Shown here piece by piece: positions 1-7,644 of a stretch of DNA of 22,721 bases. Source of the DNA: Bacteroidales bacterium (GTDB taxonomy: Bacteria; Bacteroidota; Bacteroidia; Bacteroidales; VadinHA17). Position 1 is the first letter of the stretch. Each line of letters begins with the position of its first letter. Below the pieces are notes generated by a model. That model did not search any database and was not told the origin of the DNA. It saw nothing but the letters and a program-made list of their open reading frames with translations. The translations under genes were made by a program, and so were the position numbers. The DNA lies in NCBI GenBank assembly GCA_015486475.1, contig WFRO01000324.1, forward strand, positions 1 to 22,721. The letters are read 5' to 3'.

Positions 1-223
1 CACGTATCGATTTGTTGGTGACGATGCCGCCGAGGGCGATGACAGCTATCTCGGTGGTGCCGCCGCCGATATCGACGACCATGCTTCCTTCGGGGGCTTC
101 CACGTCGATGCCTATACCGATGGCGGCGGCCATGGGCTCATAGATCATATATACGTCGCGGCCGCCGGCATGCTCGGAGGAGTCGCGTACCGCACGTATC
201 TCCACCTCGGTGCTCCCCGAAGG
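1..223 (-). pseudogene. mreB: mreB internal fragment, inverted partial copy at the left edge
   Basis: Read on the minus strand from 223 down to 1, this stretch is one open frame of about 74 residues. It starts at PSGSTEVE, passes through the EPMAAAIGIGIDV segment, and ends in the MVVDIGGGTTE phosphate-binding loop and ALGGIVTNKSIR. This is the middle of MreB, the actin-like cell-shape protein, by family knowledge. It has no start or stop here: it runs off the left edge at one end and joins the forward mreB copy at 215-223 at the other. Positions 96-214 are present only once, whereas positions 1-95 repeat (inverted) the first part of the forward gene. It is therefore either a contig-edge fold-back or a true inverted partial duplication, and I do not regard it as a working gene. 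Confidence 0.85.
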
Positions 224-309
224 AAGCATGGTCGTCGATATCGGCGGCGGCACCACCGAGATCGCCGTCATCGCCCTCGGCGGCATCGTCACCAACAAAT
301 CGATACGTG
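1..309. repeat. Inverted repeat with 95-base arms around a 119-base loop
   Basis: Arm 1-95 is the reverse complement of arm 215-309 with only two mismatches, at 263 and 266 of the right arm (44 and 47 of the left). Both are synonymous third positions of adjacent Ile and Ala codons of mreB. The loop (96-214) is unique sequence. The turn point carries the nine bases CCCCGAAGG at 215-223. That string is real mreB sequence in both directions: Pro-Glu-Gly when read forward and Pro-Ser-Gly when read backward. This is the signature of a short-homology fold-back join. Confidence 0.9.
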
Positions 310-785
310 TGGCCGGCGACGGCTTCACCGCCGACATACAAGCCTATATGCGTCATCAGCACAACATCAAGGTGGGTGAGCGCACCGCCGAAGATATCAA
401 GATACAGGTGGGATCGGCCCTGCCCGATCTCGACGAACCGCCCAACGATTTTGTCGTGCGGGGACCCAACCTGATGACCGCCCTGCCCATCGAGGTGCCC
501 GTCTCCTACCAGGAGATCGCCCACTGTCTCGACAAGTCGATCTCCAAGATCGAAACGGCCATCCTCGGCGTCCTCGAACAGACTCCCCCCGAGCTCTACG
601 CGGATATCGTCTCCCACGGTATTTACCTGGCCGGCGGAGGAGCCCTGCTGAGAGGACTGGCCCGGCGACTCACCGACAAGATCAACATACCTTTCCACAT
701 CGCCGAAGATCCCCTCCACGCCGTGGCCCGCGGGACAGGCATAGCCCTGAAGAATGTGGATAAATTTTCATTCCTGATGAGATGA
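215..785 (+). CDS. mreB: Rod shape-determining protein MreB, C-terminal part
   Basis: About 190 residues of MreB, the bacterial actin that forms membrane-bound filaments and directs lateral wall synthesis. Seen here: the DIGGGTTEIAVIALGG nucleotide-binding loop near the beginning; the family segments RTAEDIKIQVGSA, VRGPNLMTALP, EQTPPELYADI and AGGGALLRGL; the AEDPLHAVARG block; and a normal C-terminus with a TGA stop. MreB proteins are usually about 340 residues, so roughly the first 150 are missing. The frame upstream of 215 is the fold-back and not the true N-terminus, and the GTG at 210 is not a real start. It is first in the order mreB-mreC-mreD-mrdA-rodA, and mreC begins 22 bases after its stop. 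Confidence 0.95.
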
Positions 786-807
786 TCAAAAAATGAGGCG
801 CCGGTGA

Positions 808-1626
808 ATGAAAAACCTGCTCAACCTGATATATAAGTACCACTTCTTCCTTCTCTTTATCCTGCTGGAAGGAATCGCAACCTCCATGGGCATACGGTAC
901 AACCTGTACCAGAAAGCAGGGTTCGTGGCCTTCACCGAGAACATCTCGGCTTTTTTCAACGAATCGATCAGCTCCTTCTCCGATTATTTCAACCTGGTGG
1001 AGACCAACCGCAAGCTGTCGCTGGAGAACACCATCCTCAAGAACCAGCTGCAACGGGTGTACCGCTCGGATGAGCTTTTCTTTTTCGGTGAGAACGATAC
1101 GCTGCACCGCCAAAAATATTTCTTTACCTCGGCGCGTGTGATCAGCAACACCGTCACCCGCATGCACAACTACCTGAGCCTCGACAAAGGCAGCGACCAG
1201 GGGATTCAGCCCGAGATGGGCGTGGTCTGCTCCGAAGGTATCGTAGGGGTCACCAACGGCGTCACCCGCAACTATACGTCCGTCCTCTCGGTGATCAACC
1301 TCAACTTCCACGTGAGCGCCAAGCTGAAAAAGAACAACTATTTCGGCACCATTTCCTGGGACGGGAGTGATTACCGTACCGTTATCCTCAACGAGATCCC
1401 TTACCATGTGAATGTCGCCAAAGGGGACACCATCGTCACCAGCGGCTATTCGGCCATCTTCCCCGAGGGGATCCCCGTGGGTACCGTGGAGGAAGCCTCC
1501 GTCGAGAACGGGAGCTTCTACAGGATCAAAGTGAAACTCTTCACCGACTTCCGCCACCTGACCTATGTCGACGTGATACGTAACCTGCAAAAGGAAGAAC
1601 AAAAAAAACTGCAGAGCCATGATTAA
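808..1626 (+). CDS. mreC: Rod shape-determining protein MreC
   Basis: 272 residues, normal for the family. It has one membrane segment near residues 12-28, a heptad-like coiled-coil stretch at about residues 57-86 (ETNRKLSLENTILKNQL), then the periplasmic beta domain. That domain includes LSLDKGSDQGIQPEMGVV and the later block GDTIVTSGYSAIFPEGIPVGTV, both typical of MreC. By family knowledge MreC dimerises in the periplasm and activates PBP2/RodA, linking them to MreB. The ATG at 808 is the first usable start, because an ATG at 793 runs into a stop after four codons. The 3' end overlaps mreD by 8 bases, consistent with coupled translation. Confidence 0.95.
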   Translation: MKNLLNLIYKYHFFLLFILLEGIATSMGIRYNLYQKAGFVAFTENISAFFNESISSFSDYFNLVETNRKLSLENTILKNQLQRVYRSDELFFFGENDTLHRQKYFFTSARVISNTVTRMHNYLSLDKGSDQGIQPEMGVVCSEGIVGVTNGVTRNYTSVLSVINLNFHVSAKLKKNNYFGTISWDGSDYRTVILNEIPYHVNVAKGDTIVTSGYSAIFPEGIPVGTVEEASVENGSFYRIKVKLFTDFRHLTYVDVIRNLQKEEQKKLQSHD

Positions 1627-2134
1627 TTCTCTTTTGCGGTATATCTTTGCTTTCATACTGATCATCCTCGTGCAGGTACTGATCCTGGACAACATACAGT
1701 TCAGCCGTTATGCGGTTCCTTTCCTGTACATCCTGTTCCTGCTGATCCTGCCTTTTGAAACCCCCGGATGGCTGTTGCTCATCCTGGCTTTTGTCCTGGG
1801 TCTCACCGTCGACCTTTTTGAGCATACCTACGGTATCCACACCGCTGCCACTGTTTTTGCCGCCTGGTTGCGGCCGGGGGTCCTGAAACTTTTCTCTCCC
1901 CGTGACGGCTATATGTCCAACACACGCCCCAGTATTTCGGACTACGGGCTGGGGTGGTTCCTGAAATATTCCGCCACGATCATCTTTGCCCATCACTTCT
2001 TCCTCTTCTACTTCGAAGTGTTCTCCTTCCATCATTTTTTCTCCACCCTCTGGCGCGTGATCGTCAGCTCGGCCTTCACCCTTCTCCTGGTGGTCCTCAG
2101 CCAGTTCTTCGTCCATAAACCACGTACCGAATGA
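1619..2134 (+). CDS. mreD: Rod shape-determining protein MreD
   Basis: 171 residues, nearly all hydrophobic, with about five to six predicted membrane spans, beginning IFAFILIILVQVLILDN and ending FTLLLVVLSQFFVHK. The size, the EHTYGIHTAATVFAAWLRP region and its place between mreC and mrdA identify it as MreD, the least conserved inner-membrane component of the elongasome. Its start overlaps the end of mreC (8 bases) and its stop overlaps the mrdA start (ATGA, 4 bases), so mreC-mreD-mrdA are probably co-translated. The sequence alone would be weak evidence, and the context decides the call. Confidence 0.9.
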   Translation: MINSLLRYIFAFILIILVQVLILDNIQFSRYAVPFLYILFLLILPFETPGWLLLILAFVLGLTVDLFEHTYGIHTAATVFAAWLRPGVLKLFSPRDGYMSNTRPSISDYGLGWFLKYSATIIFAHHFFLFYFEVFSFHHFFSTLWRVIVSSAFTLLLVVLSQFFVHKPRTE

Positions 2135-3978
2135 AAGATACGAGTCAGTATGCGGGCAGAAGATATGTGGTCGCAGGGCTGGTGATCCTGATAGCGTTGA
2201 TCTACATCGTACGACTCCTGACCATCCAGGTGCTGGATAAATCTTACCGGCTGAGTGCCTCCAACAATGTGCTGCGCCACATCACCCAGTATCCGGCACG
2301 GGGACTTATCTACGACCGGAACCATACCCTGATCGTCTCCAACGAGGCGGCCTATGACCTGATGGTCATCCCTTCACAGGTGGAGTCTTTCGATACGGCA
2401 GAATTCTCCGCTCTCCTGGAGGTGCCGGAAAAAGATATCCGCGAAGGGCTCCGGAAGGCGACAGTTTACTCCCGGCTGAAAGCTTCCATCCTGGTGAAAC
2501 AGATCCCCGCCGTCACCTACGCCCGGCTGTCAGAGAAAATGTACAAGTACCCGGGTTTTTATGTGCAGCCCCGTACGCTGCGCTACTACAACCGGCACCT
2601 GGCCGCCCACATGCTGGGATATGTCGGGGAGGTGACCGAGAAGACCATCCAAAAAGATCCTTATTATAAGATGGGAGACTATATCGGCATCAGCGGCATA
2701 GAACGTTCCTATGAGAAAGAACTGCGTGGCCGGAAAGGGGTGAAGATCTATCTGGTGGATGTGCATAACCGTATCAAAGGATCGTACCGTCACGGCCGTT
2801 ACGATACGGCAGCGGTAGTGGGCGCCAACCTGACGGCATCGTTCGATGCAGGCCTCCAGGCATACGGGGAATACCTGATGAACAACAAAGTGGGCAGCAT
2901 CGTGGCCCTGGAACCCGCTACCGGCGAGGTGCTCTGCATGGTCTCCTCGCCCGGATATGATCCCGAGCTGCTGGTGGGACGCAACCGGCGGACATATTTC
3001 CCGGCCCTGGTGCAGGACACCCTCAAGCCCCTCTTCAACAGGGCTATCATGGCCAGCTACCCCCCCGGGTCCACCTTTAAGGTGGTCAACGCCCTCATCG
3101 GACTGCAGGAGAAAGTGCTCTATCCTTCTTATAAATATGAATGCCATGCCGGCTATTATGCTGCCGGGGTGCATGTAGGATGTCACATCCACCGCTCCCC
3201 CCTCAACCTTGTCGAAGCCATCCAGATCTCCTGTAACGCTTATTTCTGCAATGTCTTCCGCAATATCCTCGACGATCCCAAATTCCCCACCATCTATCAG
3301 TCCTTTGAGAACTGGAAACATCATCTCGAGATGTTCGGGTTCGGTCATCCCCTGGGCATAGACCTGCCCAACGAGCTGAGCGGTTACCTGCCCGACACAT
3401 CTTATTACGACCGGTATTACCACAAGAACGGCTGGAGCTCGCTCACCCTGATCTCCATGGCCATCGGCCAGGGAGAGCTGGGCTTCACCCCCCTGCAGAT
3501 GGCCAACCTCGCCGCCACGGTGGCCAACAGAGGATATTATCTCACCCCGCATGTGGTGAAAGAGATAGAGGGCAGGGACTCCATCAACAGACGGTTCCGG
3601 GAGGAACACCTGGTAGGCATCGACCGGAAATATTTTGACATCGCTGTGGAAGGGATGGACCGCGTGGTCAACGGGGAGCCGGGAAGCGGATCCACGGCCC
3701 GCATCGCCCACATCCCCGATATACGTGTATGCGGCAAAACAGGCACCGCCCAGAACCCCCACGGCAAGGACCATTCCATCTTCATGGCCTTCGCCCCGAA
3801 AGACACCCCCCGCATAGCTATCAGCGTGTATGTGGAAAACGGCGGCTTCGGCGCTACCTATGCTGCACCCATCGCTTCCCTGATGATCGAAAAATATCTG
3901 AAGGGGAAGATCACCCGTACGTGGCTGGAGGATTATATCAGGAAAACCGATCTGATACATGGAGAGAAGCAGAAATAA
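2131..3978 (+). CDS. mrdA: Penicillin-binding protein 2 (elongasome transpeptidase)
   Basis: 615 residues, a class B PBP that cross-links peptidoglycan during cell elongation. Seen in order: a short cytoplasmic N-terminus; a membrane anchor at about residues 12-34; the pedestal domain starting with the family motif ARGLIYDRN; and the transpeptidase domain with all three catalytic motifs. These are SxxK as S314-T-F-K317, SxN as S367-C-N369, and KTG as K536-T-G538. No key residue is missing. It overlaps mreD by 4 bases and rodA by 20 bases. By family knowledge it works as a complex with the RodA glycosyltransferase encoded next. Confidence 0.97.
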   Translation: MKDTSQYAGRRYVVAGLVILIALIYIVRLLTIQVLDKSYRLSASNNVLRHITQYPARGLIYDRNHTLIVSNEAAYDLMVIPSQVESFDTAEFSALLEVPEKDIREGLRKATVYSRLKASILVKQIPAVTYARLSEKMYKYPGFYVQPRTLRYYNRHLAAHMLGYVGEVTEKTIQKDPYYKMGDYIGISGIERSYEKELRGRKGVKIYLVDVHNRIKGSYRHGRYDTAAVVGANLTASFDAGLQAYGEYLMNNKVGSIVALEPATGEVLCMVSSPGYDPELLVGRNRRTYFPALVQDTLKPLFNRAIMASYPPGSTFKVVNALIGLQEKVLYPSYKYECHAGYYAAGVHVGCHIHRSPLNLVEAIQISCNAYFCNVFRNILDDPKFPTIYQSFENWKHHLEMFGFGHPLGIDLPNELSGYLPDTSYYDRYYHKNGWSSLTLISMAIGQGELGFTPLQMANLAATVANRGYYLTPHVVKEIEGRDSINRRFREEHLVGIDRKYFDIAVEGMDRVVNGEPGSGSTARIAHIPDIRVCGKTGTAQNPHGKDHSIFMAFAPKDTPRIAISVYVENGGFGATYAAPIASLMIEKYLKGKITRTWLEDYIRKTDLIHGEKQK

Positions 3979-5386
3979 TATCCTTGGCAGGATCGACTGG
4001 CTGACGGTGCTGATGTACCTCCTGCTGGTGACCTTCGGGCTGATCAACATCTATTCTTCAGCCTACAATGAGGCACATCCGCGCCTGTTCGATTTCTCCA
4101 TGCGCTACGGGAAGCAGTTCTACTGGATCCTCCTGACCCTTGTGATCGCGACCGTCATCCTCGCGCTGCATCCCCGTTTTTACTATTTCTTCGCCTGGCC
4201 TCTCTACCTGTTATCCCTTTTGTTGCTGGTGATGGTCCTGGTGATCGGCGCCACCATCCACGGGTCCACCTCCTGGATCTCGGTGGCAGGGGTGCACATA
4301 CAACCCTCCGAATTTGCCAAAGTGGCCACGGCACTGGTCCTGGCCCGTTACCTCAGCGAGTACAATGTGACGCTCGAACATTTCCGTGACCTGGTGAAGG
4401 CCTCGCTGATCATCATCGCTCCGGCAGCGCTGATCATGCTGCAACCCGACATGGGATCCGCCTTCGTCTTCATTGCCTTTATCCTGGTCCTTTACCGGGA
4501 AGGCCTGCGCGCCGAGGTGCTGCTCATCGGATTCCTGTTCATCGTTCTTTTCATCATCACCCTGATCGTGGACAAGACCATCGTGCTGGGCATCTTGCTG
4601 GGTCTGGCCCTGCTGATCCATCTTCTGGTGGAGAAGAAACCTCTCCTCACCGTCAAAGGAGCCGTGATCCTGGTTGCTACGGGAGGGATCCTCTGGCTGG
4701 GGATGACCCTGCTGCACAAAGGGATATCGCTCTATACGGTCATCTTCCTGTCCCTCCTGGCAGGGACAGTGATCCTCCTGCCTTTCATCTATCGCCTGAA
4801 ACTGGTACGTACAGCCATCCTCTACGGCGTGCTCATCCTGGCCATGCTCTTCACTTTCTCGGTGAACTATGTCTTCAACAACATCCTGGAGCCCCACCAG
4901 CGCACCCGCATCAATATCGTGCTCGGCATCGAATCGGATCCCTATGGCAGCGGCTACAACGTCAACCAGTCGAAAATAGCCATCGGCTCCGGCGGATTTA
5001 CCGGCAAAGGCTTCCTGCGCGGCACACAGACCAAGTTCAACTTCGTGCCGGAACAGAGCACCGACTTTATCTTCTGCACCGTGGGGGAGGAGTGGGGATT
5101 CCTGGGAACGTTCGGGGTGATCGCTTTCTATATCCTTTTCCTGATGCGCATCCTCTACCTGGCCGAACGGCAACGCTCCGCTTTCAGCAGAGTGTACGGC
5201 TATTCCGTCTTCTCACTGTTCAGCTTTCATGTACTCGTGAATATCGGCATGACCATAGGTCTTTTCCCCGTCATAGGGATCCCTTTGCCCTTTTTCAGCT
5301 ACGGAGGATCCTCCCTCTGGGCCTTTACGATCCTGCTGTTTATTTTTATCAGACTGGATGCCGACCGGCTGGAAATGACGTTCTGA
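3959..5386 (+). CDS. rodA: Peptidoglycan glycosyltransferase RodA (SEDS family)
   Basis: 475 residues, about 100 longer than the E. coli protein. It is a polytopic membrane enzyme that polymerises lipid II together with PBP2. SEDS landmarks visible are PSEFAKVA, QPDMGSAFVF, the HQRTRINIVLG loop, GTQTKFNFVPEQSTDFIF, GEEWGFLG and GIPLPFFSYGGSS. The acidic pair E365 and D369 lies in the EQSTDFIF motif, and the Asp is the residue held to be essential in this family. The extra length is a hydrophobic insert at roughly residues 185-310, with several more membrane spans and the basic stretch VEKKPLLTVKG. The start at 3959 lies inside mrdA (20-base overlap). The gene ends 11 bases before the opposing acpH stop. 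Confidence 0.96.
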   Translation: MERSRNNILGRIDWLTVLMYLLLVTFGLINIYSSAYNEAHPRLFDFSMRYGKQFYWILLTLVIATVILALHPRFYYFFAWPLYLLSLLLLVMVLVIGATIHGSTSWISVAGVHIQPSEFAKVATALVLARYLSEYNVTLEHFRDLVKASLIIIAPAALIMLQPDMGSAFVFIAFILVLYREGLRAEVLLIGFLFIVLFIITLIVDKTIVLGILLGLALLIHLLVEKKPLLTVKGAVILVATGGILWLGMTLLHKGISLYTVIFLSLLAGTVILLPFIYRLKLVRTAILYGVLILAMLFTFSVNYVFNNILEPHQRTRINIVLGIESDPYGSGYNVNQSKIAIGSGGFTGKGFLRGTQTKFNFVPEQSTDFIFCTVGEEWGFLGTFGVIAFYILFLMRILYLAERQRSAFSRVYGYSVFSLFSFHVLVNIGMTIGLFPVIGIPLPFFSYGGSSLWAFTILLFIFIRLDADRLEMTF

Positions 5387-5397
5387 CCTGTTCTTAT

Positions 5398-6039
5398 CTA
5401 TACCCTTTTCCGGTAAGTTTCCTCATATTCATAAAGGAAACTCTCACTCAGGTAAAGATGAACATCAAAAGCGGTCGTCACATAGTGGACAATATCAGGG
5501 AAGAAGGCAAAAAACTCGTTCTGATAAGTTTCATAGTTCTCCTCCAGCGACCTGATGGCTTCACCGGTCAGGTCAGGCAGGGAGGTCACCACGCTCATCT
5601 TCTGTAAAACGCTCTCGATCCCCTCAATGGTGTTGTAAGCTTCCAGCCAGCGGTTGAAAATAAAGGAAGGTACCACCTTCTTGATCGCCTCCGGAAGGAT
5701 ATCATAGTGATCATGAAGGTTGTGGTAGGTAAGCTCCGCCAGCTCGGCCAGGGGAACAGAACTGATGAAATCCCAGTTGACCGAAAGAAAATGATCATAG
5801 AAGATATCGATGATCACCCCCGCATACTTGTGGTACACCGGCACAAGCCTGGCAATGCTCTCCCGCACCACCGGATGTGTATCGGTGAAGGAATCTATAT
5901 GACGATGCAGAATGATCCCTTTCCTGATCCCTTCGGAATAGAATTTGAAATCACTCCCCTTAACATAATCGCCAATGAAATTCCCGATCCTGACCTCGTC
6001 AGAATCACCGGATAAAAAAGTATGCGCCAGATAATTCAT
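5398..6039 (-). CDS. acpH: DUF479 / acyl-carrier-protein phosphodiesterase-like protein
   Basis: 213 residues beginning MNYLAHTFLSGDSDEVRIGNFIGD, with GIILHRHIDSFTDTHPVV and IDIFYDHFLSVNWD further on. The histidine/aspartate-rich segments and the N-terminal NYLAH...GNF.GD pattern are those of the AcpH (YajB) family. In E. coli this enzyme removes 4'-phosphopantetheine from acyl carrier protein, and its fold is a divergent HD domain. The protein is slightly longer than the E. coli enzyme (193). The substrate has not been shown for most Bacteroidota members, so the activity is inferred. It converges on rodA with an 11-base gap that holds no hairpin. Its 5' side faces the AT-rich divergent region at 6040-6267. 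Confidence 0.85.
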   Translation of the reverse strand: MNYLAHTFLSGDSDEVRIGNFIGDYVKGSDFKFYSEGIRKGIILHRHIDSFTDTHPVVRESIARLVPVYHKYAGVIIDIFYDHFLSVNWDFISSVPLAELAELTYHNLHDHYDILPEAIKKVVPSFIFNRWLEAYNTIEGIESVLQKMSVVTSLPDLTGEAIRSLEENYETYQNEFFAFFPDIVHYVTTAFDVHLYLSESFLYEYEETYRKRV

Positions 6040-6267
6040 GAAAAATCAATTCTTTATTATACAGACGAAAATTATGCCAAAAGGGTTGCTATTATTTTAA
6101 ATTTTAGTCTTTTCCGCTAATGTTATAAAACACATTGACCTCCACTTAAATGACACTGCCGTTTTATACATGATCAAAAACATGTACCAAAAACTTTTAA
6201 TTCTCCATGAAAGAACGTATTTTTATGCAATTATCGTATAATTTGAGTCATAAAAAATCAACAGATC
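6040..6267. promoter_or_regulatory. AT-rich divergent intergenic region
   Basis: 228 bases between two divergently transcribed genes, clearly richer in A and T than the surrounding coding sequence, with runs such as TTATTTTAAATTTTAG. Promoters for both genes must lie here. On the plus strand TATAATTTG at 6237-6245 is close to a Bacteroidota -7 box (consensus TAnnTTTG), but it is not exact and I see no clear -33 element. No convincing box was found for the minus strand, and no open frame is persuasive. Confidence 0.4.
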
Positions 6268-7605
6268 ATGGGAAAAAGAAAAGTTATCATCATCGGCGCT
6301 GCCGGCAGGGATTTTCACAATTTCAACACTTTTTTCAGGGACAACGATCATTACGAGGTGGTGGCTTTCACGGCTGCCCAGATCCCCGACATTGAAGGAC
6401 GTGTTTATCCGGCCGGACTGGCCGGTTCGTTGTATCCGCAGGGGATCCCGATATATGCTGAGCAGGACCTGCCGCAACTGATCAAAGAGCACGGGGTTAC
6501 CGATTGTGTTTTCTCGTACAGTGATGTACCTTACACAAAAGTGATGCAGGTGAGTGCCATTGTGAATGCTGCAGGAGCTTCTTTCATGTTGCTGGGGCCG
6601 GATGATACCATGCTGAGAAGCACCAAACCCGTGATCTCTGTGGGAGCGGTACGTACCGGCTGTGGCAAGAGCCAGACCTCCCGGCGCGTCATAGAGATCC
6701 TGATGAAAAAAGGGTTGAAAGTGGTGGCCATACGCCATCCCATGCCATACGGCGATCTGATGGCCCAGAAAGTGCAGCGTTTCGCCAGGCTGGAAGACCT
6801 CGCGAAGCATCATTGCACCATTGAGGAGATGGAAGAGTATGAGCCGCACATTGTCCGGGGCAACGTCATCTATGCGGGTGTGGATTACGAGGCCATCCTG
6901 CGGGCAGCCGAGCAGGATCCCGATGGTTGCGACGTGATCCTCTGGGATGGAGGTAACAACGACTTTCCCTTTTACCGTCCCGACCTGGCTATCACCGTCA
7001 CCGACCCACACCGTGCCGGTCATGAGACCAGTTACTATCCCGGCGAGGTGACCCTGCGCATGGCCGATGTGGTGGTCATCAACAAACTGGACACCGCTGC
7101 TCCGGACAAGGTACAACTGCTCCGCGAGAACATCGCCCGTCTGGCACCGGACGCCACCGTGATCGACGCAGCCTCTCCCATCCGGGTGGACGATCCGCAG
7201 GTGATCCGCGGCAAACGGGTGCTGGCCATAGAAGACGGTCCCACTCTCACCCACGGCGGGATGAAGCTGGGCGCCGGCGTGGTGGCCGCCCAAAAATACG
7301 GTGCATCGGAGTTGGTGGATCCCCGTCCCTTCCTCCAGGGGAAACTGCAGGACACCTTCCGTATCTATCCCTCCATCGGCACCCTGCTGCCGGCCATGGG
7401 CTACGGCGAAGAACAACTGCACGACCTGGAAAAGACCATCAACAACACCGACTGTGATGCCGTGATCATCGGGACGCCCATCGACCTGAACCGCATCATC
7501 AATATCAACAAACCGACCACACGGGTGTACTACGACCTCCAGGAGATAGGCGATCCCACCCTCGAACAGGTACTGGACGAATTTATCAATAAGAAACTAC
7601 ACTGA
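6268..7605 (+). CDS. Cyclic 2,3-diphosphoglycerate synthetase-like P-loop protein (predicted GTPase)
   Basis: 445 residues. The N-terminal 120 residues are Rossmann-like, starting KVIIIGAAGRDFHNFN. Next come a P-loop, G126-A-V-R-T-G-C-G-K-S135, a Walker-B-like W226-D-G-G, and N272-K-L-D275, which fits a GTP-type specificity motif. The order matches COG2403. In methanogenic archaea, relatives make cyclic 2,3-diphosphoglycerate from 2,3-diphosphoglycerate and ATP. Bacterial homologues are mostly annotated only as GTPases, and their product is not established to my knowledge. The gene stands alone, with its own AT-rich upstream region, and ends 34 bases before the opposing permease. No 2-phosphoglycerate kinase gene is visible nearby, so I would not assign the archaeal reaction. 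Confidence 0.82.
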   Translation: MGKRKVIIIGAAGRDFHNFNTFFRDNDHYEVVAFTAAQIPDIEGRVYPAGLAGSLYPQGIPIYAEQDLPQLIKEHGVTDCVFSYSDVPYTKVMQVSAIVNAAGASFMLLGPDDTMLRSTKPVISVGAVRTGCGKSQTSRRVIEILMKKGLKVVAIRHPMPYGDLMAQKVQRFARLEDLAKHHCTIEEMEEYEPHIVRGNVIYAGVDYEAILRAAEQDPDGCDVILWDGGNNDFPFYRPDLAITVTDPHRAGHETSYYPGEVTLRMADVVVINKLDTAAPDKVQLLRENIARLAPDATVIDAASPIRVDDPQVIRGKRVLAIEDGPTLTHGGMKLGAGVVAAQKYGASELVDPRPFLQGKLQDTFRIYPSIGTLLPAMGYGEEQLHDLEKTINNTDCDAVIIGTPIDLNRIININKPTTRVYYDLQEIGDPTLEQVLDEFINKKLH

Positions 7606-7616
7606 GTAATATCACC

Positions 7617-7644
7617 ATTCATCATTCGACATTCGACATTCATC
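7617..7644. repeat. Four tandem heptamers between convergent genes
   Basis: Four heptamers follow one another without gaps: ATTCATC, ATTCGAC, ATTCGAC, ATTCATC. They fill most of the 34-base gap between the P-loop protein gene and the permease gene, and the last unit overlaps the permease stop codon (7640-7642). They belong to the same heptamer type as the longer array upstream of the permease at 8573-8705. No hairpin or T-run typical of a terminator is present in this gap. Confidence 0.85.

Noticed and set aside
1..309. Invertible DNA switch at the left edge
   Set aside because: The arms are coding sequence of mreB rather than recombinase sites, no invertase gene is present, and the join shows short shared bases typical of a fold-back chimera.
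2530..4050. A long minus-strand open frame opposite mrdA
   Set aside because: All three PBP2 catalytic motifs are on the plus strand, and the antisense translation has the His/Gly/Asp-rich look of a shadow frame.
4211..5173. Minus-strand open frame opposite rodA, very rich in Gln, Glu, Asp and His
   Set aside because: This composition is what the reverse complement of membrane-helix codons (Leu, Ile, Val) produces. It is not an independent protein.
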